Notes: generated by a model not told the origin, from the sequence alone. Shown: positions 51,334 through 63,697, counted from the first letter of the stretch. The stretch is 64,000 bases of DNA from Panulirus ornatus (GCF_036320965.1 NC_092239.1:3088320-3152319), one strand, 5' to 3'. Translations and numbers: made by a program.

Positions 51334-51723
51334 AAGTATTTGAATCCCTTCGGTGGCAGGCCGCGGGCGGCTGGCCATTCCATGGTCGCGGAATCCTCAA
51401 TATTGTTCTGGGTTGTGAACGGCCGGTATGTGGGTAATTACATGAGAGCGTCGCCCTAGCGTACTGCATGACGCCATACCCTCACCAGCAGCCTGAGCCT
51501 CTCTCATATAACGTAATGACTGTCTCTGGTCTCACCACTTCGCGGCGTTCTTGAAGGGCGTCATCGAGGTAATCCCGCAAGGGGGTTGGGATTCGAACCC
51601 ACCCTATTTTTCCACGATGTTTTCATTCATGTCCTCAAGTGAGGGAGATAAAACTAACTACCAGACATAAAATACTGCAGGAATGAGCAAACTACAGGCC
51701 ACCACCACGACCATGAGACTCAC

Positions 51724-51880
51724 CTGGGCGGCCACTTGACCCCTCTTGAGCCTGGGTAGGTCAGTGTGGGAGAAGGGCGAGGTCTTCCACGGCTTGTCTT
51801 GGGTCAGGTCACTGGAGAGGTTGAAGGAGTGCAGCTTGTTGTGTAGGAACATGCGCACGTTCCACGCTAGGTCGTTGTGT
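51724..51880 (-). CDS. DPEP: Dipeptidase exon 2: HND metal ligands
   Basis: 157 nt with acceptor TTTTACAG|A and donor GCCCAG|GTGAGT. It starts by completing the Gly codon and reads HNDLAWNVRMFLHNKLHSF, then continues to LPRLKRGQVAAQ. His and Asp of HND match the first two metal ligands of the family (His36 and Asp38 of human DPEP1). NLSS is a possible N-glycosylation site. KRGQVAAQ followed by FWSVY of exon 3 rebuilds the conserved G-x-x-x-x-Q-F-W-S-V-Y segment. The exon ends in phase 0, which fits exon 3. Very confident from motif, phase and splice sites. Confidence 0.95.
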
Positions 51881-51899
51881 CTGTAAAAGGGGACGAGAG

Positions 51900-52394
51900 C
51901 AGAGTGAGGCGAGGCAAGGACAACAGAATTTCTCTACCAACTTAATCATACATTTTCGGCAGGGCCATCAATGTTGCAGATTAATTCCCCCTTTTTTTCT
52001 CTTAAGTATTTCTCAAACAAATTCTCGGTACCGAGGAAGCAGGAGCGTTGCCCTCTTCCTTAAGGAACTCACCTGCAGTCCTTACTCTCTGTTCTACGGG
52101 TATTATTTCGGCCACAGTGCCGGCACCCTACGACTGTTAGCTGCTTCCCATGGCTTGTGTGTGGAGACCAGCCATACGAGCATCGACCGTTATACCACCT
52201 ATCTCTTTCCTTGTACGGTGCACAACCCTCCCACCTTCACGAGTCGGGTCAACAGACAGCCGACGAGTTCAAATTAATTCTTCGTGCGTTACAATTTTGT
52301 TTTCCTACGGCCTTATCTGCCTTCCATTTGATATGACCACGACGGGTCAAGGCTTCTGGTTACAGTAGGAAACATAAATACAGACATATTGCCA
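51900..52394. other. Unique intron 1 sequence
   Basis: No gene or array recognised upstream of exon 2. Confidence 0.4.
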
Positions 52395-52530
52395 TGTAGA
52401 TAGAGAGAGAGACAGACAACAGACAGAAGAAACAGAGAAACGGAAAGCCAAGCAGAGAGAGACAGACACAGACAGACGGATAGACAGAGACAAAGATGTA
52501 CAGAGAGACGGATAAACAGACAGAGAGAAG
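52395..52530. repeat. GACA/GAGA purine-rich repeat
   Basis: Imperfect AGACAGACAGAGAGA units. Confidence 0.85.
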
Positions 52531-52923
52531 ACCCCTGGGTAGATGGGCCAGAGAGCCGCTCCCGTCCGTCCTTCGCCTTACCTCCTGATCTCAATTACCC
52601 AAAGTTCGCCAGTGGAAGTAGAGCTGCTGACACTCACGCACTGACGGCCCAGTCAGTGGGTATCAGGCGAGCTGACAGGTCGCAAAGCCCGTCAGCACGT
52701 TCTGGCAACGATGTGCCGCGGCTTTGACGGGTGAGAATGCATTTCTGGCAACAGTGTGTCCTATACAGTTGAGGGTATCCGACTGTAGCTGGTAACACTG
52801 AGGGTTTTTTTATGGCAGACACACAGTTCTGGCAACACTGGGAGAAGACTAGACGGAGGATATCCACGCGTCTTTGGCAGAGGGTGAGAGACGGTCGTAA
52901 AGCGACCACGTGTTTCTGGCAAT

Positions 52924-52925
<2 letters not shown>

Positions 52926-53011
<86 letters not shown>
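52926..53011. repeat. (GA)n microsatellite
   Basis: About 43 GA units. Confidence 0.98.
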
Positions 53012-53016
<5 letters not shown>

Positions 53017-53250
53017 TACCTTACCTAATCTAAAATTTCAACCCCTTCCCCAGCCTCCTCCTCCTCCCCTTCTCTCTGGGGGGAGGGGGGAACTTCTCCC
53101 CCCCCTCTTAGGGAATCAGCCCCCCTCATTCCCTCTGAAGACCACATGTCTCCCTCATACTCTCATGAGCAACAGACGCCTTCCTCTCCTTTATGACCTC
53201 ATGAACGGAGAACACAGTGATACCTCACACTGTACCACAGCGAGAACTCG

Positions 53251-53254
53251 AATG

Positions 53255-53291
<37 letters not shown>

Positions 53292-53343
53292 TAATAATAA
53301 TGATAATAATAATGATAATAATTATAATCATAATACTAATAAC

Positions 53344-53387
<44 letters not shown>

Positions 53388-53458
53388 ATTGCTAATATCA
53401 TCATCATTATCAATGTCATTATCATCATTATTATTATCATTAATTATTATCATTATTA

Positions 53459-53492
<34 letters not shown>

Positions 53493-53505
53493 CATTATTA
53501 TTATT
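53251..53505. repeat. (AAT)n followed by its inverse (ATT)n
   Basis: AAT/ATG triplets to about 53,386, then ATT/ATC triplets from about 53,400: an inverted arrangement around a short spacer. Confidence 0.95.
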
Positions 53506-53708
53506 TCTTTTTTTTATCATCCCAAGGTAAATATGATGACAGAAATAACCGGTAATTATGATACGAGCAATGATGATGATGATGATGATTAAACACCAGC
53601 AACGCACTGATCATACGACGCTCTCCACATAATTAACTTCCTCTAATATAAACATGGAAGACTGGCCACCCTGCAGGGTCATTAATATCAAACAACCATT
53701 CTCAACTA

Positions 53709-53710
<2 letters not shown>

Positions 53711-53797
<87 letters not shown>
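53711..53797. repeat. (TA)n microsatellite
   Basis: About 43 TA units. Confidence 0.98.
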
Positions 53798-53799
<2 letters not shown>

Positions 53800-53974
53800 C
53801 TCTCTTGTGTCTCCCCTGATGATGTGATTATTACGCGAAAGTGCACTTGGGAACTTATCGTGTTTCATTTTCCCCGTGGACTCATAGAAATACATATATA
53901 TCCAGCTCACGGATCAACTTGATTATTTATCTCCTTACAGAAGAAAGTCTACGACCGCCCCTGTGTTCTTTGAC

Positions 53975-54215
53975 CTGTTGAGCACGACGGTACGACCCTT
54001 GAACACTACATACGACCCTTAAGCACTTGATGCGACCTCTGAGTACCAAACACGACCCTTGAGCACCACGGTGCTACCCTTGACCACGACGACACCACCA
54101 GTGAGCACCACATACGACCCTTGAGTACCATGACCCTTGGATATGACGACCCGGCCTTTGACCTGACTCTTAAACGTGAGGTCAAGGGCCAGACCATCAC
54201 ACTCAAGGGTCGTGC
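53975..54215. repeat. Degenerate minisatellite of the GTCGTACC family, inverted
   Basis: Units like TTGAGCACGACGGTACGACC and diverged versions (CTTGAGTACCA, CTTGAACACTA). Confidence 0.78.
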
Positions 54216-54714
54216 AAGGTCACGCAGACCCAAAAAAAGGCACCGACCTTCGTGAAGTAACTAGGAAACGTGTAAATGATTGCCCGGATGGAGAGAAAAA
54301 CAAATAATAGTAATGATGATAATAATAATACGGCTACGACCAAAAATAAATAATAATATTGATAATTAAAATCCCTCCCTCGTCTCCCACCCCCGGCCCC
54401 CCTCCCTCCCCCATCCTGATTCGGTCAGCAAAGGTGAAATTGAAAATTATGACCAAAATGGCTGGCGCGATGACCTGCTCCAATTATACTGGCCGGACCA
54501 GGCTCCCACGATCGAACCCCAACTCCCCTTAATAGCCCGGTGATTGGAGGGAATTAAATATTGTCAGGACACATGTATATATCCACGTGCAAAAGGCAGG
54601 GGCGGAAGGGGGGTAGGGAGGTTGGGGGAGAGAAAGTGGGGAGATATGGAAGAGGAAGGGGAGGCTAGATTGGTCCTGTGTGGAAGATGAGCGGCCGGAC
54701 GGGCTTAGGTAGGG

Positions 54715-54777
54715 GAGGTTGTGGTGTACGAAGGTCAACATGGAGACAGAAGGCCCTGGGTTCGATCTCCAACGGAT
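54715..54777 (+). repeat. Possible tRNA-like SINE head
   Basis: GTTGTGGTGTACGAAGGTCAAC followed by CCTGGGTTCGATCTCC is an A/B-box-like layout (the A box is split here as GTTGTGGTGTA and CGAAGGTCAAC). Weak. Confidence 0.4.
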
Positions 54778-54881
54778 TTTCTTTTTATTTACGATTCGTC
54801 AGTTTGTCTACAGACATTCTAATCCAGATGCTTATAAATGAAATATCCTATGACGTGAAAGAAAGGTCTATAACCATAAAC

Positions 54882-54884
<3 letters not shown>

Positions 54885-54914
<30 letters not shown>
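54885..54914. repeat. (AAT)n microsatellite
   Basis: About 10 AAT units. Confidence 0.93.
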
Positions 54915-54916
<2 letters not shown>

Positions 54917-55671
54917 CACAGTCTTGATATGACATAAATGATAATTTTCAAACGCTGTAAGGAAATTATTGAGGACAGTGGGACGACTTGGATAGTTTGG
55001 ACGCTTATGAACTACAGAGAACTAGAAAAAAAATGGACCTCAGTGAGGCAACTTAATAGAGTACTAGTTTTACGCTTCTGCTACATTTTTTGTATGTTTA
55101 TAAAGCCCCCACGACGCTCCGGGTGTTTAAAATCCCTCCTAGTTTAAATCCCTCCTCACGTCTAGTTTACATAAGCGCCGACCTCGCTGCATCATCTGCT
55201 TAAGATCCGGATTCTTACACTCTCTAAAATCCGGATTATGGGATTTATTTATTTTCCTCTATGATATGATCCGTTTCTAACCGTGAGGCATTATGGTAAT
55301 GAACGACAAAATAACATTACATCTTCTTATTATGTAAATAAGGAGGAGCATTTGCAAACTCCCTCTTTTTTTTGTTTTTGACGGTCTACTTATTTTCTTC
55401 CCTTATTCTTTTCTGCTTAAGTGGCCAGCCACATGGTTGGAATACGTCTGTCGCAGATCCGCATTACGTTTCGATAAAGATATCAAGTAGTATACCCACC
55501 AAACTTTATGGTTATCTTCAAGGAGTGAGAGAGTTGAGTTGGAACTGGCGATAACACTCAGTCATACTCGCTTACGTAGGGAATGATCATAACATTTATG
55601 ACGTGTCTGATTTTAACAAAGTTTGATAACAGAATTCAGTTGTCCCAAAACAAAACTTAGAACACATCGTA

Positions 55672-55880
55672 CCCAAGAGTCGTACCATTATCTAAGGATC
55701 GTATCGTCGTACCCAAGGGTCGTAGCGTCGTACCCAAGGGTCGAACCATTATCAAGGGTCGCACCATCGTACCCCAGTGTCGTATCGTCGTACCCAAGGG
55801 TCGTATCGTCGTACCCAAGAGTCGTACCATTACCCAAGGGTCGCACCATCGTATCCGAGTGTCGTAGCGTCGTACCCAAG
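55672..55880. repeat. 21-bp minisatellite, GTCGTACC family, next to the exon 1 donor
   Basis: About ten copies of CGTACCCAAGGGTCGTATCG-like units. The array stops 19 nt from the exon 1 donor. Confidence 0.92.
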
Positions 55881-55899
55881 GGGAAGAAGGTCAACTTAC

Positions 55900-56120
55900 C
55901 CGTCAATGAGGGGAGACTGGTTCAGCAGCCCCTGGGCGGCCAGTAGCCTCTGTCTGTGTGTGGCCTGGGGCGACACCCTCACGTGCAGGGGGCTGGAACC
56001 CCCGGCCTGGAGGCCCCCCTGCTGCTGCTGGTCGGCCTGGGGGAGCTCTCGCACGGGGGGCAGGGGGCTTGGCCCCCCGAACCCCAGGACAAGCAACACC
56101 ACAGACACTTCCCTGTACAT
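55900..56120 (-). CDS. DPEP: Dipeptidase exon 1: signal peptide, linker, LIDG
   Basis: First coding exon, 221 nt (73 codons plus 2 nt). The ATG is at 56120-56118. It encodes a hydrophobic leader (VSVVLLVLGFGG) as expected for a secretory-pathway protein. A Pro/Gln/Gly-rich linker follows (residues about 20-45, with QQQQ), then AAQGLLNQSPLIDG, the start of the catalytic barrel. The last codon is split GG|A and is completed to Gly by exon 2, giving IDGHND. The donor reads GACGG|GTAAGT. Two nt upstream of the ATG is a good acceptor with a pyrimidine-rich run (complement of about 56123-56145), so a non-coding 5' exon probably lies further upstream. NQS is a possible N-glycosylation site. The linker makes the N terminus longer than in vertebrate DPEP1. 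The ATG choice rests on the signal peptide and is not proven. Confidence 0.88.
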
Positions 56121-56146
56121 CCCTGCAACACAAGAACGAGAAACAC
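56121..56146 (-). promoter_or_regulatory. Probable splice acceptor upstream of the start codon
   Basis: The minus strand reads a pyrimidine-rich run (TTTCTCGTTCTTGTGTTGCAG is split here as TTTCTCGTTC and TTGTGTTGCAG) ending two nt before the ATG. It looks like a 3' splice site, so the 5' UTR would be split and the promoter would lie beyond 56.2 kb. Confidence 0.6.
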
Positions 56147-57374
56147 TGTGTTACTAAACCTAACTTCCAAATGATAACGTGAAGTCAGCGCCACTAAGTT
56201 ACTATGACGCCACTAAGTTACTGCCACAAAGTTCACAAAGATCACATTGAATTAGCACCCCCTGAACCCCCCCCCCCCCAGAGAATAAGTTAGAACCACT
56301 AAGTTTTCAAAGAATGCCCTTAAGTTAGCTTCACAAAGGTTTGAAAGGATACCTTCAACTTAGTGCCATTAAGTTCTCCAAGAATAACTTTAAATCAGTA
56401 CCATTAAGTTCTTAAGAGATAACATTAAGCTACCACTAACAGAAAACGGGGAGTGGCTTCAGCATAAACTCCTCAGCTCTTTAAAACCGTTCTGGTGATT
56501 ACTCATCCTAGGACTGAGATGGTCGTTAATTACATTTGGTAATTAGAGTAGGACCATTAATTTTCCTATCATTTAAGAGCCTCACAGCGTGAGAGGAGGC
56601 CTAAGGATGGACTACGTGCTACGTTTAATGATAAGACTTACCCAGATGATCTTGGATTGCATTCACAGGTGTTCAGATTCGTCCACTATCAAAGTTACGT
56701 TCGAACTGGCTCTCCTGATGAGAGCGATTACCACATCTGCATAACTTATTGAAAGGTAGGGACGAAGGGTCAGCGACGGGGGAGCACAGAACGCTGGAGA
56801 TAGAGGTGTACAGCTGAACGCGAGTCACTTCAAAATTCCTGGACCATGTGGAGTTGGGAACATGATCAACTGGCTATGGAGACAGATTTAATCTGGAGAC
56901 GGTAATCAAGTAAGTGCGATAGATGATTAGCCAACGAGAGCAATGACGCCAAACATTAGAGATAATTGATGGAATTAGACCAATAGATAATCATACACTT
57001 AAGGCGAAGTCTCTCCACACATTAGAGAGATAATGATGTCATTTGACTAACGACTCTGGATACGAAGACGAGACAATTGACTCATGATTTTGGATATTAA
57101 GACGAGATAATTAGATAATCAGAGCAGCGACTCCAGACCTTAAGCATCAGACAGTGAGGTAATGAGATCAACTACCACAGACATTAGACGAAATAATGAG
57201 ACAATTACAATAAGAACTCGACCCACTGGACAAAATATGATGAGGCAATTAGAGCGACGTCTGCCACAAATCATCATAATTCCATAGCTAAAGTCTAATC
57301 GCTGATTGGACCCCCGAAGCCTAATCATTTAATTTATGCAAGAAATTTAAATGATTATGGATAATGGAGGCGAT

Positions 57375-57375
<1 letters not shown>
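56147..57375. other. Upstream flank, unique with a loose repeat
   Basis: A degenerate CACTAAGTTACT/CATTAAGTTC motif recurs at 56,190-56,430 and GACGAGATAATTAGA-like motifs at 56,940-57,200. No coding exon recognised. Confidence 0.4.
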
Positions 57376-57445
<70 letters not shown>

Positions 57446-57450
57446 TGTGT
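57376..57450. repeat. (GT)n microsatellite
   Basis: About 35 GT units, ending in a short GC run. Confidence 0.97.
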
Positions 57451-57557
57451 GTGCGCGCGCGCACATTTATGTATACACCCGTGTGCATATGTAGGTACTT
57501 GTGCTTTGCTTATATACGTGTGTCTGTGTGCGTATGTGCACGTGGCTACCACCTCTT

Positions 57558-57560
<3 letters not shown>

Positions 57561-57595
<35 letters not shown>

Positions 57596-57650
57596 ATTCT
57601 CCGAGTAGTAAGATTTGGCCTGCAAACCTCTTCACCCGTGAGAGAGAGAG

Positions 57651-57707
<57 letters not shown>
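57561..57707. repeat. (CA)n, spacer, (GA)n
   Basis: CA at 57,561-57,593 and interrupted GA at 57,638-57,707. Confidence 0.96.
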
Positions 57708-57713
<6 letters not shown>

Positions 57714-57984
57714 CGCCACCTGGAGGTGGTAGAGGGATGAAATATATCATGACATACTAACCGCTGGTGGGGCCCCCGGGGGTCCGGTCCCTCACACCCC
57801 CGGGAGGGAGAGGGACCTAACGCAATATAAACAGGAAAGATGTATATCCTAAGCAGGGCCTCACTCGCCCGTGTATAACACACCTTGTCACTATCGAGGC
57901 AGTTTATATAGCCATTCATCACGGGCGTATAAGCAATAGAGATCTATGGTCATCAGGAGGTGTGGCGGTAAAATGCTGGGTTTT

Positions 57985-58178
57985 GGGAGAGGGAGGCGTT
58001 CAGCAGAGGATCACACGGACGCACCGTGCTATGTGAGCGCCCTCCCCCGCCGACCATCGTCCCCGTGCGCCAGCGGTGGTCGCCGCAGAGAGTCGGGGCG
58101 ACGTGGCGCAGGTCGCACTCCTGCAGCGCCACCTTCAGCAGGCCTTACGTGCCGTACACAAGCCCTAGGTCCCGCCGC

Positions 58179-58180
<2 letters not shown>
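57985..58180. other. GC- and CpG-rich block, possible unrecognised exon
   Basis: GC-rich stretch unlike its surroundings. The minus strand can be read LLKVALQECDLRHVAPTLCG then DHRWRTGTMVGGGGR without a stop. I do not recognise this peptide and see no clear splice sites. It may equally be non-coding. Confidence 0.25.
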
Positions 58181-58181
<1 letters not shown>

Positions 58182-58225
<44 letters not shown>

Positions 58226-58342
58226 ACACACACAGGGTGGGTGAAGGAGTTTCGGTTCGTTAGCGTGTGTCTGGCCTTGACCTGGCCGGCCGACCAACTC
58301 AGCATGACAGTCTCCTTCCCCTGTGCTGAGTGTCTCCTGAGG

Positions 58343-58388
<46 letters not shown>
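58182..58388. repeat. (CA)n and (GT)n inverted pair
   Basis: CA at 58,182-58,234 and GT at 58,344-58,388. Confidence 0.96.
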
Positions 58389-58389
<1 letters not shown>

Positions 58390-58510
58390 ATGACCTGTTT
58401 GCGAGTTAATGTGGAGGGAGTTCTATTAGTATGTACGACGAGTGATTGTTGGAGTGGCAAGGCTGGAGAGTTTAAGAGTTCTTGTAAGGACCAGTTAGAC
58501 GATGTTCCTC

Positions 58511-58512
<2 letters not shown>

Positions 58513-58564
<52 letters not shown>
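58513..58564. repeat. (CT)n microsatellite
   Basis: About 26 CT units. Confidence 0.97.
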
Positions 58565-58567
<3 letters not shown>

Positions 58568-58888
58568 GCACCCCTTGATACCCTGGCTCTCCCCGTCTGA
58601 ACAACTTGAAATCTAACAAATTTAACACAGAACATCCTAAGAACCCTTGGTCTGCTGGGAGCTTATGTACATACATTTCTTCCTCCTTGTTCGTTCTTAA
58701 CAAGTGTAATTTGATATAAACTCTTAATTAATCATATCAAACATATTTGAAGCAATGCGAGTACTTCTCGACACTGGGTGTAGCGAAACGGGGTGCAGGA
58801 AGTTCGTCTGTGTGTGTATATAACATTTGAATTATATCCGGCCGTTCCCTGCGATGCAGACGGTGACCAACCCTGACCCAGAAACACC

Positions 58889-58970
58889 GGAGCCACGGAT
58901 CGAACCCGGGCCCGAAAATCACGAAAGAGGAAGAGAGAAATAAAGCGCTGCCCATGTACCACGGCGTCAC
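58889..58970 (-). repeat. tRNA-like SINE head
   Basis: The minus strand has GCCGTGGTACATGGGCAGCG (A box) and CCCGGGTTCGATCCGTGG (B box). Confidence 0.6.
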
Positions 58971-59464
58971 TTATCTTTACATCTGGGGCTTCAGAGACCG
59001 CCAGACGAGCCGGGGACATACACACACACACATACACTTGAGGAAGGCAATAGCAAAAATGTGTTTTTACACGTGTCTCCATTTTCTTCCCTAGAATTTC
59101 TAATTCTGTTTCTAGGAATTTATTCTCCTGTTGTATCCATATGTGTCACGACTCTGCGCGTTGACCGTAACACCCTTTTCAGACCCACAGTTTTGAAGTG
59201 TGAGGAAGATGAAGACCCACTCTGGGCAAAGTACAGAGATGTTCTGGTGTAGTAAGGTGTGTGTAAAGAGAGGCGCCTCACTTTACCAGATTACTTTGAA
59301 TGTCTTGCCGCTGAAGGAGTCTTTTACTCCACCTTGCACTTGTTGTCACCGCGACGACATCCCATCCCCTTCCCCCAGGTTCCTGGGGTTCCTCCTCGCT
59401 GGGGTGATGGGGGGTTAAGTTTTCCCAGGGTTTAGATGTTTCGTGCGAGGCAGCTGAGAGGGTC

Positions 59465-59645
59465 GTTCTTGATACGAACTTGTCGTCTTGAGCACGACGC
59501 CACACGACCCTTTAAGCACGGCAGTGCGACCCTCGGGAAGAACGAGACGACCTTCGAGCACAAAAGTACGACACTTTGACGATAACGAGACGACCTCTGA
59601 ACACGAGGGTCCGATCCTTGAACACCAGCGGGTACGAGCCTCAGG
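59465..59645. repeat. Degenerate minisatellite of the GTCGTACC family, inverted
   Basis: Loose units such as TTGAGCACGACGCCACACGA and TTCGAGCACAAAAGTACGAC. Confidence 0.65.
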
Positions 59646-59696
59646 TGTAAGGACGTGACCTTCGGCCCAACCCCCTCACCTCAGACAAGTAGTGTC

Positions 59697-59793
59697 CTTC
59701 CCTCCCTCCCTCCCTCCCTCCCTCCTCCTACCCTCCTCCCTCTCTCCCTCCCTCCTTCCCTCTCTCCCTCCTTCCCTCTCTCCCTCCCTCTCT
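59697..59793. repeat. (CCCT)n microsatellite, imperfect
   Basis: CCCT/CCTT tetramers. Confidence 0.93.
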
Positions 59794-59878
59794 ATACAGA
59801 AATCTACAAACGCGTTCCAGGAGTCCTGGTCGGTACCGCTTTTCTCCTCAAGACATCAACAGGCCCTGGGGCGCCGCA

Positions 59879-59879
<1 letters not shown>

Positions 59880-59932
<53 letters not shown>
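59880..59932. repeat. (CA)n microsatellite
   Basis: About 26 CA units. Confidence 0.98.
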
Positions 59933-59933
<1 letters not shown>

Positions 59934-60153
59934 CTGATTTACTTCAGGGAGACAAAGACAGAAATTTCCTCCAATGTCCCCCCCCCCCCTTCCCCCTCCC
60001 CCCCTCAACAAGTCAAACACGAGAGGAGGACTCCGGCCGGACTCCGTGAGGAGGAGAAGACGAACTCTTCACTCCAGGTCCTAAGGACGTGGCCCCCGGA
60101 GCAGCTGTTGCCACTGCCAGGGGGGGAAGAGGAAGGGGGGGGGGGGTTGTAAA

Positions 60154-60154
<1 letters not shown>

Positions 60155-60207
<53 letters not shown>
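60155..60207. repeat. (CA)n microsatellite
   Basis: About 26 CA units after a G-run. Confidence 0.98.
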
Positions 60208-60210
<3 letters not shown>

Positions 60211-60319
60211 GAGAAATTCTGTCGCTTTTCCTGGTGTCGACAAATTTATTCGACGACTCAAAGTGGTGACTATAAAACTCTGCTGGCTTGATCAGTGTCT
60301 TGTTGAGCTTGGATATCAA

Positions 60320-60323
<4 letters not shown>

Positions 60324-60398
<75 letters not shown>
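60324..60398. repeat. (TA)n microsatellite
   Basis: About 37 TA units. Confidence 0.98.
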
Positions 60399-60400
<2 letters not shown>

Positions 60401-61219
60401 GTGGTTCAATGTCCCTGTCTGCCATGTGCAGGATCTTTCAGGAGGCAGAGGTCAACTGCACGACCGACCACCTCGTATGCTTGTGGCCCACACACGACAC
60501 CTGACCGCCACCGAGTCCCAGGCCCCGGAATAAACCCGAAAATCTCACGTAAAACTTGGGGATGCAATTTAGATTTCCAGCGGAGAAGTAATCATTTCGT
60601 TTCGGCTTTTTTTTGTTCCTTCTTTTTTCCTGATGTATATATATATACACACACACTCCCGGGGCGCATCTGGGCGTTAAGCTGATGTTTTATTTTGCAT
60701 GTTAATACGTAACGCTCACATGCGTTCATCACCCACCTCCTCCTCCTCCTCCCACGACTCTCGAACACTACCTGGGTCAGTGGTTGGCGGATCCAGGAGG
60801 GCGTCTGTCCCATGTGCCTGTGCCTTCCTAATGCCATCGGTCCACTATATGTACCCACTGAGGCCCCTCAGCCCATCTCTAGACCACCCATCGTACCTGG
60901 GTGTTACCCAGTACCTTTTCCTAAAGGCTTATGCAGCCCAAGGCTGCGTTATTTCCTGCAGAAGGGAAATGCAGACTCCTTTGAACTGAGAGGTTCTTTG
61001 ACGAGGTTGTACTCCCAGTGATACAACCTCGCCGAAGGTGTAACCTCCAGCAGGCGGAGTCTGGTAACACCGACCTCACATTCGGCTATACTGTAAATTT
61101 CAGGCCTAAAGCAGGGTCCTGCCGAGCGATGTGGACCGGTACAGGAAGATGGTAACCTTACTGTACACTCCTCAGACGTGTCGAGTGATCAGGCTAAAGC
61201 ATGCACCCTCCTCCTGCCT

Positions 61220-61224
<5 letters not shown>
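60399..61224. other. Unique upstream sequence
   Basis: No gene recognised. Confidence 0.4.
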
Positions 61225-61277
<53 letters not shown>

Positions 61278-61288
61278 ACACACACACG
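61225..61288. repeat. (CA)n microsatellite
   Basis: About 31 CA units with one TA. Confidence 0.98.
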
Positions 61289-62384
61289 AGCGCGCCTGCC
61301 ACTGCAAAACCATCATCTTGGGGACCTCCTCTGCAGAGCTTCTCATTCTTTCCTAAATAATTTCTTGGGTTACTTACCAACTCTCCACTTCTCTTGTCGA
61401 CGCAGAACATCTATTTCACTAAAATCGTAACTTTATTTCTCTATCTCACTGCAGGTTTGGGTTCATACACTCGACTATACTGCTTCATGTAAGAGCTTTA
61501 CTGCCTTCTGCTTTACTGTCTTGAGTCTACGTATAGTGGTGGGTGAGGAGGAGCCTTCTACTTTACTGTCTTGCCTCCATCTATATAGGTTAGGGATGGA
61601 GGGTTCAGCATATACGAGCCGCAGCAGATGACCTCGTCATAGACCATCAGGTGCTACGTGATCTGACGTTCCCATACATTCCTATGTGCTCCTGTGTGCT
61701 TCACATGTTTCCTCCCCAGGTACACCCAAGTCCTCCTAGTTACTTCCTTGTACACTCAGGTATTCTCGCCCACACATGTATTCCTTGGGTAGCCATTGTT
61801 GCTAACCCCATGTTCATCCTGTGAGCGGTGGCGCAAAATTATTACAGAGGTCACCAATGGTCTTTGTCAAACGCAAGCGGCCGGATACTCATTATATAAA
61901 TTGTTACAAAGTTGGTCCATTTCTGAGAATTTCAGGTGTCGTGCAGCTAACGATAAGGCGTTGTGCCATTTCTTGCGGTGTTTATGAAGACCTATCCTTG
62001 AATGGCTCTGTAATTCTTTTTTATACCGTCTAAGCCATAGTGTTCTAGCTCCTGTCCAAGCCTCTGGCACCCTCAAACTTTACAATTCACACGATCAACA
62101 CCACCAGATAGACCAAGGCGCCAATAGACCCTGTACGCCAACCTTAAATTAGGAGTGACATTCGTAATCTGCTGATCACATTACGTTCTCCATGTACGTG
62201 TTTTTGGCTCCACACATTTCACTGTGACGGAAAATGTTACCACTGTTGTCAATTTACACTCGTCTACTCGCTTCTGAGAGGCGTCTACTGGGAGGGGGTG
62301 GGGCTTCCTAAATCACAGTCTTGAAACCCTTAATTATCAACCTACGCTGTCGTCCTTAACAGCTTCTTTACCAACGCGCGAGTT
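61289..62384. other. Unique upstream sequence
   Basis: No gene recognised. A short near-duplicate (TTTACTGTCTTG) lies at about 61,511 and 61,562. Confidence 0.4.
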
Positions 62385-62775
62385 CGGCCAAAGCCTCAGC
62401 TGCGTCATATACCCGGGGGCTCAAACCTGTCATGGGCCGGGGTGACGGGTACCCGAAGATGACCCCGAGTCACTGCCACAATCCGCGCTGGGGCGACGGC
62501 GCTAACACATCCGGGCGACGTTGTTACGTTTCGTTACGTTACGTTAAGTCAGGGGCAGAGGAGGGGAGGGGGGTGGTGGAGGCGCGTTGGCTGCAGCCCA
62601 GCCAGATAAGCCTGCTGGAGTTATGGCCGCGGAGCGCCCTCGGGACCGCGCGTCCACTCTGATGGACGGCGCCGACGGGGGGTATCTCTGTCCCTGCGCG
62701 GGTCAGCAGCAGCGGCGGCCGGCGGGGCGGCCCCCTACCGTCCCACTCGCGGAGGGAAGGGTATGGGAGGGATAG
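62385..62775. promoter_or_regulatory. CpG-rich block, candidate promoter
   Basis: Unusually GC- and CpG-dense stretch (for example GCGGCGGCCGGCGGGGCGGC near 62,711) in an otherwise AT-leaning window. It lies about 6.3-6.7 kb upstream of the dipeptidase ATG. Since a 5' UTR intron is likely, this is a plausible promoter or first exon, but no TATA or initiator was identified. Confidence 0.3.
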
Positions 62776-62798
62776 GGAGGGTTAGAACACGCTGAAGG

Positions 62799-62802
<4 letters not shown>

Positions 62803-62876
<74 letters not shown>
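62803..62876. repeat. (GA)n microsatellite
   Basis: About 36 GA units. Confidence 0.98.
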
Positions 62877-62879
<3 letters not shown>

Positions 62880-63438
62880 CAGGTTGGGTTTCCGGGGAAA
62901 AGGGACAAATGATGAGGGGGTGTGTGGGGAGGAGGTTATATGTAGAGGACGTGAGGCGATCATCAACACTCGCTTTAAGTGTCCTCAACTCTTGCTCCTT
63001 CCAGGATTCTGGAAGGGCTTCCAGACACCGTCCGTTCCATGAATACGGAACGCGTTCTCGACACAGTGCAACGACACGATCCTTCACCACCTGTCATTCC
63101 TGAGGTGTGGCATCCAGTCCAGTCCAGTCCAGTTCACCCTCCTGTCCACCCAAGTCATTTTCCAGTCACCGTCCAGCCCACCCTGTCAATACCAGGGCTC
63201 AAGATAACGGAATTCATGACTGCGAATTTTCTTTCCAATAAAAATCTTAAAATTCTCGAGAAATAACTAGAGAAAACAAAGATGAATAGAAACACTTGCT
63301 ATATATTTCTTTCTTTTTCGCCAGAAGCGAAAAAAAAGCCATTGAGGTATTTAAAGTATTCTTTCCCCCAGAGTATGAGGAGCACCACCGCTCACGCCAC
63401 AAGACTACACTAAATAGTGTATGTTGTATCTCATGTAG

Positions 63439-63531
<93 letters not shown>
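63439..63531. repeat. (CA)n then (TA)n compound microsatellite
   Basis: About 12 CA units and about 34 TA units. Confidence 0.97.
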
Positions 63532-63534
<3 letters not shown>

Positions 63535-63653
63535 GTAACATCTGAATTTATTTCATGAAGGAAAAGGTTTTTGAAAGTTGTTTCCTTACGGTTATTCTAC
63601 CTAGAATGGAACACCACGCTTCCCACGTGCTAATAGCGTCACGTGAGCACGGT

Positions 63654-63656
<3 letters not shown>

Positions 63657-63696
<40 letters not shown>
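63657..63696. repeat. (GT)n microsatellite
   Basis: About 19 GT units. Confidence 0.97.
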
Positions 63697-63697
<1 letters not shown>

